Below are positions 15,791-21,312 of a stretch of DNA of 21,411 nt, piece after piece (within the stretch, counting starts at the first letter, position 1; every line of letters begins with the position of its first letter). The position numbers and the translations under genes are program-made. The notes below the pieces were generated by a model. It made no database searches and was not told where the DNA came from. It saw only the letters and a list, made by a program, of their open reading frames with translations. The DNA is from a virus, in the IMG/VR virus record IMGVR_UViG_3300030110_001330, positions 1 to 21,411 of that record. The stretch is one strand, 5' to 3'.

Positions 15791-16145
15791 TGTATTTAAA
15801 AGCGCAATGGTGGATATTACCACAACGAATTTAACAACTGTTATAACAGTTCCTACAGCTGATGCTGGTGCATCACCACCTGTTCCGCCTACTACGGATG
15901 TAGTAAAATCTCTTTTAGTTTGCAATGACTCTGGTTCAACAACTTTGGTTGATGTTGAAGTTGTCCGAGGAGCTGCAACTTTTGAATTATTTAAAGCAAA
16001 GAGTGTTGCTACAAACACAACAACAGAATTACTGACACAACCTTTAGTTCTGCAAGAAAGTGATATTCTTAAAGTTCAAGCCAATGCTGCCAATCAGGTG
16101 CACATTATAGCTAGTTTTATGGAGGTCACGAAAGGACAACTCTGA
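15783..16145 (+). CDS. Putative small virion beta-sandwich protein
   Basis: A 120-residue protein made almost entirely of predicted beta strands. The strand MVDITTTNLTTVITVPTADA is followed by a proline-rich loop (GASPPVPPTTD), then VKSLLVCNDSG, TTLVDVEVVRG, FELFKAKSVA, PLVLQESDILKVQAN and VHIIASFMEV. This layout (regular short strands, few charged residues) is common in marine phage head or tail decoration proteins. The start is TTG 15783, 9 bases after CGGAGG (15768-15773) and overlapping the previous stop by 8 bases. No better ATG exists in frame near it. A virion role is likely from position and fold type; the exact part is unknown. Confidence 0.68.
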   Translation: MANVFKSAMVDITTTNLTTVITVPTADAGASPPVPPTTDVVKSLLVCNDSGSTTLVDVEVVRGAATFELFKAKSVATNTTTELLTQPLVLQESDILKVQANAANQVHIIASFMEVTKGQL

Positions 16146-16738
16146 TTAATTTACATTCTCTATTTATTACTCCCGTATTTTCACTACAACTTAAAGGCCA
16201 TGAACATCTTATTGATAATATATATCAATTAAAAGAAAAAGATGAGATGGGTATGCCTCGATCTAATGTCGGTGGTTGGCATAGTCACGATGAAATATAT
16301 AGTATTAAAAAATTTAGACCTTTAGTTGGTGACATTCTTAAATATGCTAAAGATTGTTTTAATCACATGGATGTACAAGATCATTACATTCCTGAGATGA
16401 CTGGTATGTGGGGAATGATAAATCCACCCGGATCACGAAACAATGTACATACGCATCCATATAACTACTTGTCTGGTGTATTTTATCTTAAAGCTCCTAA
16501 AAAATGTGGAAATATTGTGTTTCTAGAGCCTAAACCACAGTCAGAGGTACTATCACCACCAAAAACAGAAAAAGCCTCTATACACCTCGCTCATAGCGTA
16601 CAATGGGAACCTATTGAAAATTCCTTGATTTTTTTTCCTTCATGGTTACAACATGAAGTACAAACAAATAGTTCTAATGATGATAGAGTTATTATTAGTT
16701 TTAACATAAATTGGAGAAAAGAAGATGCCGATAGTTGA
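16142..16738 (+). CDS. 2OG-Fe(II) oxygenase-like protein, Oxy_5 (PF13759) type, non-AUG start
   Basis: The C-terminal part has the PF13759 signature: VHTHPYNYLSGVFYL with His-x-His, FFPSWLQHEV with the distal His, and DDRVIISFNINW with the Arg (His68, His70, His136 and Arg147 counted from ATG 16247). The first in-frame ATG is 16247, but the frame is open upstream to a TAG at 16112. The extension reads INLHSLFITPVFSLQLKGHE, the N-terminal strand expected of this family, leading into the SNVGGWHS motif. No ATG, GTG or TTG lies in that stretch. CTG 16142 (sharing bases with the previous stop, CTGA) or ATT 16145 would give 198 or 197 residues, with AAAGGA at 16131-16136 as ribosome binding site. 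The exact start is uncertain; the family is secure. Confidence 0.78.
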   Translation: MINLHSLFITPVFSLQLKGHEHLIDNIYQLKEKDEMGMPRSNVGGWHSHDEIYSIKKFRPLVGDILKYAKDCFNHMDVQDHYIPEMTGMWGMINPPGSRNNVHTHPYNYLSGVFYLKAPKKCGNIVFLEPKPQSEVLSPPKTEKASIHLAHSVQWEPIENSLIFFPSWLQHEVQTNSSNDDRVIISFNINWRKEDADS

Positions 16739-16976
16739 ACCTGCTGAATTACTAGGACATATCACAACAGAAGATGGAAGAAGAATTCCACACTATAAAG
16801 TAAAAACTGAAACTACAATTACTCATGCTGACACTGGTGCTGAGTATGAATCTGAAACTGCAGCACAAGCTGATGTTGATAATCCAGGAACATCAACAAC
16901 TGCTGAAAAAATAAGAAGAGATGTAAAAGTATTTGCTCCTTCTTTAGCAGATATGTTAGGTGAAACTCCTGAGTAA
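16725..16976 (+). CDS. Small acidic protein of unknown function
   Basis: An 83-residue soluble acidic protein that I do not recognise. Its middle (THADTGAEYESETAAQADVD, about 34-53) is Ala/Glu/Asp-rich and preceded by a strand-like part (HYKVKTETTITH). The end is IRRDVKVFAPSLADMLGETP. GGAGAAAAGAAG lies just before the ATG, and the gene overlaps the oxygenase by 14 bases. It is the last gene of the plus-strand operon; its stop codon touches the stop of the opposite-strand gene with no base between. Proteins of this size and composition are common at the edges of phage tail gene clusters. No function is assigned. Confidence 0.66.
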   Translation: MPIVEPAELLGHITTEDGRRIPHYKVKTETTITHADTGAEYESETAAQADVDNPGTSTTAEKIRRDVKVFAPSLADMLGETPE

Positions 16977-17210
16977 TTAAGCGCTACAAGCCTCACACTC
17001 TACATCAGAATCTAAACCCGTTACTATAACTTGTGTATCAGAGTTATGCGGTTGACCTTGAATAGCATGTATATGTGGACCATTTTTATGTTCTAACAGT
17101 TCTTTCTGTAATTTTTCATTGTCTCTTTCTACTGCTAATAAACGTTCATGATAGCGACTCACCTTATCAGCAAGGGTAGCTATAGCCTTCAATACTTCTT
17201 GATTTTCCAT
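16977..17210 (-). CDS. Small coiled-coil protein with His cluster and C-terminal CxxC
   Basis: A 77-residue protein. Residues 5-42 form a heptad-patterned charged helix (LADKVSRYHERLLAVERD) and so probably a coiled coil. It is followed by a His-rich linker (GPHIHAIQGQPH, His46, His48, His55) and a C-terminal tail ending ECEACSA with Cys72-x-x-Cys75. The His and Cys residues could bind a metal, though nothing proves it. A good ribosome binding site (CAGGAG, 7 bases before the ATG) supports the start. It is the last gene of the right-hand minus-strand block, 101 bases beyond the oxygenase. I recognise no family. Confidence 0.6.
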   Translation of the reverse strand: MENQEVLKAIATLADKVSRYHERLLAVERDNEKLQKELLEHKNGPHIHAIQGQPHNSDTQVIVTGLDSDVECEACSA

Positions 17211-17292
17211 AATATCTCCTGATTTATAATTTTTGGGTGAGATCTAATTTAAACATGTGTACAGAATAGATCAAGTAATCTTTTTATAATTG

Positions 17293-17310
17293 TTTTCTTG
17301 ACAAAGAAAA
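17293..17310 (-). other. Perfect 7-bp inverted repeat just after the oxygenase stop
   Basis: TTTTCTT and AAGAAAA (17293-17299 and 17304-17310) flank a 4-base loop, starting 1 base after the stop of the minus-strand oxygenase gene. The stem is nearly all A-T pairs and no run of T follows in the reading direction, so it does not qualify as an intrinsic terminator. It could be a weak pause or mRNA 3' end structure. The rest of the 101-base gap to the next gene holds only that gene's ribosome binding site. Confidence 0.3.
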
Positions 17311-17311
17311 T

Positions 17312-17869
17312 TTATATGGATTTAGGTCCGTTTATAAAATAAGAGAGTGTTATTCTTTCTCCTTTAGTAACAGGAGTTACTTCATGATTAAGAAAAGATC
17401 TAAACAATATAGCGCTACCAGGTTTTTTAAAATTAGTTACTTCTTTATTAACAATTAAATCTCCACCTTCGTACTCATCTTCTGATAAATTTAAAAGAAA
17501 AGTTAATTTACAATCAGATATTGCGTCTCTAGATCTATCCATGTGCTCACCATAATGACCACGTATACTACTAGAGTAAACATTATATAATAAATTATCA
17601 TACATGTTTGGAGGAAAAGTTAATGCACCAAAAGTATAATGTGCAAAATGAAAAGCCAAGTGAATTAAACGATTATACTCCTCTGGCATTCTTAATAATT
17701 GTATATTTTTAGGTTTTATATTTTTTAAATAATCACCTTTTAAATCTTTTGCACCTTGATCTATTTCTTCAGTTGAATTAATATTACTTACAATAGTTTG
17801 ATTAAATTTTTTTATTAATTCAAGATCTAGTAATGGCTCTGACCAGGTTTGTAAATCTGTAAGTTTCAT
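17312..17869 (-). CDS. 2OG-Fe(II) oxygenase, prolyl-4-hydroxylase/PKHD-like
   Basis: A 185-residue protein with the clearest oxygenase signature in the window. YNVYSSSIRGHYGEHMDRSR carries His109-x-Asp111, and KLTFLLNLSEDEYEGGDLIV is the typical core strand pair with the Gly-Gly-Asp turn. GSAILFRSFLNHEVTPV gives the distal His162, and KGERITLSYFING gives Arg172. This order is that of the P4Hc/PiuC-like PKHD hydroxylases of bacteria and phages. The family usually hydroxylates protein or small-molecule substrates in the cytoplasm. No Shine-Dalgarno sequence precedes its ATG; instead a perfect A/T palindrome abuts it. It lies 27 bases downstream of a DGSGN-repeat protein, in the fibre block on the opposite strand from the other four oxygenases. 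Confidence 0.84.
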   Translation of the reverse strand: MKLTDLQTWSEPLLDLELIKKFNQTIVSNINSTEEIDQGAKDLKGDYLKNIKPKNIQLLRMPEEYNRLIHLAFHFAHYTFGALTFPPNMYDNLLYNVYSSSIRGHYGEHMDRSRDAISDCKLTFLLNLSEDEYEGGDLIVNKEVTNFKKPGSAILFRSFLNHEVTPVTKGERITLSYFINGPKSI

Positions 17870-17888
17870 ATATTATTTTAAATAATAT
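17870..17888. repeat. A/T-only palindrome at an oxygenase start codon
   Basis: ATATTATTT-T-AAATAATAT is a perfect 9-bp inverted repeat with a one-base centre. It ends directly against the ATG (17869) of the minus-strand oxygenase and fills most of the 27-base gap to the next gene. There is no purine-rich ribosome binding site there. It may be an A/T-rich promoter, a protein-binding site or a structure affecting initiation. Confidence 0.35.
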
Positions 17889-17896
17889 ATTATTTT

Positions 17897-18202
17897 TTAT
17901 TCGGCTGCTATTGCCCCGTGATCTCCGTTAACAAGAGCTGTGTATAAGTCTTTTCCATGCTGTTGGTCATCATCAGCCATTGCGGTAAAAGGCAACCAAT
18001 CTTGAGAACTATCGCCTAAATGTGACCATTTAGCTTCACATTCAATACCTTTAATATCATTTCCGCTACCATCTTTTTTAGTTTCCCAAACAAGATTTCC
18101 ACTACCATCCACTTCAGGATTTCCACTACCATCATTTTTTATTGTTTTCCAAGTTTTCCACTTTGGGTTTCTTATTGCTAGTAAAGTTGTATTAAAAGCC
18201 AT
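17897..18202 (-). CDS. DGSGN-repeat protein of unknown function
   Basis: A 101-residue acidic protein with three copies of DGSGN (residues 24-28, 32-36, 44-48) separated by short strands (PEV, LVWETKK). The spacing by multiples of four residues and the Asp/Gly/Asn content recall calcium-binding beta-turn repeats, but the series is too short to claim binding. The N-terminus (MAFNTTLLAIRNPKWKTWKT) and the C-terminus (WLPFTAMADDDQQHGKDLYT) are ordinary folded sequence. AAGGAG precedes the ATG. It sits between a fibre-like protein and an oxygenase, so it is probably a virion or fibre accessory protein. In PF-type family terms I cannot place it. Confidence 0.66.
   Translation of the reverse strand: MAFNTTLLAIRNPKWKTWKTIKNDGSGNPEVDGSGNLVWETKKDGSGNDIKGIECEAKWSHLGDSSQDWLPFTAMADDDQQHGKDLYTALVNGDHGAIAAE
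18059..18133 (-). repeat. Three 15-base direct repeats encoding DGSGN
   Basis: On the plus strand the unit ATTTCCACTACCATC occurs at 18095-18109 and 18119-18133, and with one change (G for A) at 18059-18073. The copies are 36 and 24 bases apart, so the frame is kept. Near identity at the third codon positions points to recent duplication rather than protein-level convergence. Confidence 0.7.
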
Positions 18203-18213
18203 TTATTTTCTCC

Positions 18214-18558
18214 TTATGAAATTCTTTGCCATACTGTTGAACAGTTTACCCAACTACCTGCTGATGAAGCACCGTGTCTTCTCCAAGTTCCACTTCCAGG
18301 GCCTTGACTATCTTGCCCTTGAAAAGAAACGTAGTATATATTACCACCTGCTGCGGTAGATCCAGCTTGACCACCTATGTAAGAGTTACCTTGCACTTGC
18401 CCTGCTCCAATAAAAGAACCTGTATCAGTTAAACCTGGCACTGATGCTGGCAAGCTTGTTAGACTTGCACCTGAAATTGCGGGCAAATTTCCCGTAAGGG
18501 TTGTCGCATCCAAAGTTTGTGTTCCTGTAACTGTTGTTCCACCTACTATTAAAGCCAT
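18214..18558 (-). CDS. Fibre-like virion protein, short
   Basis: A 114-residue Gly/Ser/Thr-rich beta-type protein. It begins MALIVGGTTVTGTQTLDATT and continues LTGNLPAISGASLTSLPASV, a wording found at the ends of marine phage tail fibre or fibre-accessory proteins. It then has a Gly-rich beta part and ends with aromatic strands (GTWRRHGASSAGSWVNCS). Its ATG overlaps the stop of the larger fibre gene by one base (TAATG), and the Shine-Dalgarno GAGGAG lies inside the last codons of that gene. The two are therefore translationally coupled and probably act together, for example as fibre shaft and tip. No chaperone or enzyme motif is seen. Confidence 0.72.
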   Translation of the reverse strand: MALIVGGTTVTGTQTLDATTLTGNLPAISGASLTSLPASVPGLTDTGSFIGAGQVQGNSYIGGQAGSTAAGGNIYYVSFQGQDSQGPGSGTWRRHGASSAGSWVNCSTVWQRIS

Positions 18559-19772
18559 TATTTAATCTCCTCTAAGTTGAATTTATATTTTTTACCATTT
18601 AATCTATTTAAAATAAAGAGGTTTTCATCGCCCTCTTGAATAGTCCAATGTCCTGCTGTGCCATCTACTTCATTTGCTCTTGATCTTGTATTATTTAAAT
18701 TTAAGTCACCTGTATATATGTCACGCCATTGTGCAGTACCTGATCCTAAATCATACGAATCATCAGCGCCTGGAAGAACATGACTTCCAAATACAGCACC
18801 AGAATTAAATGTTGCTTTACCAGCATCACTACCATCAATAGTTAAAAATGTTGTATCACTATTGCCATCAGTACCTTTAAGAATAATGTCTGTGTCATTT
18901 CCTTGTGCGTCAATTGTAATATTACCTGCGCTAGTTGCTAAAGTAGAAGCTGCATCTCCTGTTGCAATATCATCTAATTTAGTTGTGGTTGATACTGTTC
19001 CAAAAGAAAGCGTTCCTGATCCGTCAGTTTTAATAAACTGATCGGCTGAACCATCTGCTGTTGGTAAAGTCATTGCTGTTGTGCCAAAACCTATTGCATC
19101 CATACGAACTGTGCCGTCAAAGAATGCATCTTTAAACTCTAAAGATGAAGTTCCAAGATCTATATCATTGTCTGTAGAAGGTGATAAAGCACCATCAGAT
19201 AATGTTAATTGATTTTGATTGGCAACTTTAAAAGTTACTACGTCATCAGAAGCTGCTGAAATAGTTGTGTCTGCATCAGCATCTAAAGTTAATGTTTGAC
19301 CATTAAGATCTACTGGAGCGGTAACTGTACCAGGTCCTGCAAATACGTCATACCAATTTGTTCCATCAGTAGCTACTAATCTAGTTGCACCATTTTCAAT
19401 TGAAAGAGTATTACCAGAAGCACCAAGTCTTACAGTCATAGCGTAAGGACCTGAAGATCCTGAATCAGTTGTTGCGTTAGTAATTAAATAAACTTTTTGA
19501 GTAGCTGGAAATTGAGCTATTCTTACTGCACCATGTGCACCTGTTAACCTTATATGAGCATTTCTTGCTTGGTTATTAGCCTGTGATTGTGGTCCGTCAG
19601 CATTTGTAAGCGTTGTTACAGCACTATCGCCACATGCTACATTTACTATACCAGCGATTGAAAATTCTAATGATTGAGAAAAGTTATTGTTTGTAATAGT
19701 ACCCCAAGTTCCTGAATTTTCTCCAGAACCTTGTAGCTCTATTCTTAAACTTGTTGAATATGTTGAACTCAT
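18558..19772 (-). CDS. Tail fibre-like protein
   Basis: A 404-residue protein. The N-terminus (STYSTSLRIELQGSGENSG, then TWGTITNNNFSQSLE) is the usual start of marine phage tail fibre proteins and probably attaches the fibre to the virion. Residues about 95-150 form a beta domain ending in TDGTNWYDVFAG. Residues about 200-400 are Asp/Gly/Thr-rich repeats, with two similar units ending in DIDLGTSSLEFKDAFF (203-218) and SYDLGSGTAQWRDIY (339-353). The C-terminus is basic (LNGKKYKFNLEEIK). AGGAG lies 5 bases before the ATG. It probably takes part in host recognition; receptor and fold are unknown. Confidence 0.8.
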   Translation of the reverse strand: MSSTYSTSLRIELQGSGENSGTWGTITNNNFSQSLEFSIAGIVNVACGDSAVTTLTNADGPQSQANNQARNAHIRLTGAHGAVRIAQFPATQKVYLITNATTDSGSSGPYAMTVRLGASGNTLSIENGATRLVATDGTNWYDVFAGPGTVTAPVDLNGQTLTLDADADTTISAASDDVVTFKVANQNQLTLSDGALSPSTDNDIDLGTSSLEFKDAFFDGTVRMDAIGFGTTAMTLPTADGSADQFIKTDGSGTLSFGTVSTTTKLDDIATGDAASTLATSAGNITIDAQGNDTDIILKGTDGNSDTTFLTIDGSDAGKATFNSGAVFGSHVLPGADDSYDLGSGTAQWRDIYTGDLNLNNTRSRANEVDGTAGHWTIQEGDENLFILNRLNGKKYKFNLEEIK

Positions 19773-19805
19773 CTAATCTCCTATATAATTTGTAATATTT
19801 AAATT

Positions 19806-19823
19806 AAAGTTTGTCAAAACTTT
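19806..19823 (-). other. Perfect 7-bp inverted repeat just after the large fibre stop
   Basis: AAAGTTT and AAACTTT (19806-19812 and 19817-19823) flank a 4-base loop and reach into the stop codon of the 492-residue fibre protein. As after the oxygenase at 17293-17310, no T run follows, so it is not a classic terminator. The same stretch holds TTGACA on the minus strand with a weak TACAAA 17 bases on, but a start there would fall on the ribosome binding site of the next gene. Confidence 0.3.
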
Positions 19824-21301
19824 TATGCGGCTTGATGAACTTCTGTCCAGCTTATATCCGAGTTAGAGTCATCTACTTCTGACCAAAAAGTCCCTTGTAA
19901 AGTCCCTGTGCTACTTGTAACAGAAACACCTGTCAGTGTCAAAGTAGAAGTTCCTGTAATTGTTAAGGTTCCTATGTTACTTGTAACAGAAACACTAGGT
20001 GCTTGATAACTTGATTCTTGTGATTCTTCTCCTAAACTTGATGTTAAAGCAAGACCTGTAATGGTTGGAACAACAGAAATATTAACTGTTGGATAACCTG
20101 TAACACTGGTTGCTCCATTAGCAGTAAAGGCATTTGCATCAGCAGCAGGGGTATTAGCCTGACCACCCATTCCTGAATGATTACTACAATAATAATATAA
20201 AGTAGGTGCACTAGAAGCTACTGTTATTTGAGTATATGCTCCTGCGTTACCTGGAGTTCCACTTGTGGTTACACCAGTCGTATATTCAGATCCTCCACCA
20301 TGAGTGCCGTCCGAAGTTTCACTAAATCTAAAAGGATGATTGTTATTACTTGCATCGGATTGATCAAACTTGTAAGTATTACCCTCAGCTAACTCTAGAG
20401 TTTCTTGTTGAACACCATCAATAAAATACTTATTTCCACTTGCTGTGCTTACAACTGTTACTGTTCTTGTAACAAGACCTCCTACACCAACGACGTTAAC
20501 ATCAGTAGATGCTACTTCAGTTCCTATACTGCCAGTTAAATTAACACCTGTTGGTGAAATTACACCAGTACCAGTTACAGTTAAAGAACCTAAACTACTT
20601 GTTATAGCATTTCCTGAAGGGAAAGCTGTCTTACCAATTGCAACTGATACAGTTCCTGTAAGTGCATCCATTTCTGGTTCACTTGCAGCAACAACAGTTA
20701 ATGTTGAATCTCCTGATATAGAGAATGTTCCAATAGATGCAGTTAAAGGTAGTGTTCCAGCTTCAGCGAATCCACCAACTTGTCCTACAGTAGCTGTTGT
20801 ACCAAGTCCAGTTGGAACTATATTAAAGTCAGTTGTACCAACAGCTTGACCAACTGTAGAAGTTGCAGAAGCTCCTGTTAAAGCATATGACGATTGAAGA
20901 GTGTTCCAAAGATTATCATTCCACCCTATTTCTTCACCCGTATCAGCGTTAGCTCCACGGTTCCAACCTGATTGTGGAACACCAAGAGCGGTTTCATCAC
21001 CAACTGATAATGTCATCCCTATACCAGTAAGTGTATGTGCTGAGGATCCTACAACAGTTTCTGTTCCAAGAGCAGAAGTTATTTGTATTCCTGTCGCTGT
21101 TAAACTTTGACCACCTGTAGCAACACCTGTCCCTGTTGTAGAGGTAGTGCTTACACCAGTAAGTGTAATATTACAATCGCCCGTAAGCGTTAACGAACCT
21201 AGAGATGACGTGAGGCCATTACCTGTTGCGGCAACGGGTGCGAATGTATTCCATGCACCCGAATTCCAGGTTTGTCGGCCCCATCCTTGGACGGTGGCCA
21301 T
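19823..21301 (-). CDS. Repetitive fibre-like virion protein with embedded cupredoxin-like domain
   Basis: A 492-residue Gly/Ser/Thr/Val-rich protein without long helices. Near the N-terminus are Trp-rich pieces (QGWGRQTWNSGAWNTF, 5-20; GEEIGWNDNLWNTL, 122-135). Repeats of about 30 residues follow, of the style GLTSSLGSLTLTG ... LTGVSTTSTTGTG, at about 29-60, 71-104, 139-155, 165-200, 230-262 and 434-470. Inserted at about 279-385 is a domain with the ligand set of a type I copper protein: His322 (NNNHPFRF), Cys372, His375 and Met378 (YYYCSNHSGMGG). The end (SDISWTEVHQAA) is a typical fibre terminus. AAGGAG lies 8 bases before the ATG. A surface-exposed fibre role is likely; copper binding is inferred from the residues only. 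Confidence 0.8.
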   Translation of the reverse strand: MATVQGWGRQTWNSGAWNTFAPVAATGNGLTSSLGSLTLTGDCNITLTGVSTTSTTGTGVATGGQSLTATGIQITSALGTETVVGSSAHTLTGIGMTLSVGDETALGVPQSGWNRGANADTGEEIGWNDNLWNTLQSSYALTGASATSTVGQAVGTTDFNIVPTGLGTTATVGQVGGFAEAGTLPLTASIGTFSISGDSTLTVVAASEPEMDALTGTVSVAIGKTAFPSGNAITSSLGSLTVTGTGVISPTGVNLTGSIGTEVASTDVNVVGVGGLVTRTVTVVSTASGNKYFIDGVQQETLELAEGNTYKFDQSDASNNNHPFRFSETSDGTHGGGSEYTTGVTTSGTPGNAGAYTQITVASSAPTLYYYCSNHSGMGGQANTPAADANAFTANGATSVTGYPTVNISVVPTITGLALTSSLGEESQESSYQAPSVSVTSNIGTLTITGTSTLTLTGVSVTSSTGTLQGTFWSEVDDSNSDISWTEVHQAA

Positions 21302-21312
21302 GAATTATCTCC

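Noticed and set aside
9557-17869. TET/JBP-type DNA base hydroxylation as the first explanation for the oxygenases.
   Set aside because: The visible motifs fit PF13759- and prolyl-hydroxylase-type enzymes rather than TET/JBP; kept only as an option to test.
20445-20849. 134-residue plus-strand open frame rich in Val, Pro and Thr.
   Set aside because: It mirrors the Gly/Thr/Val repeats of the fibre gene on the other strand; no ribosome binding site and no recognisable fold.
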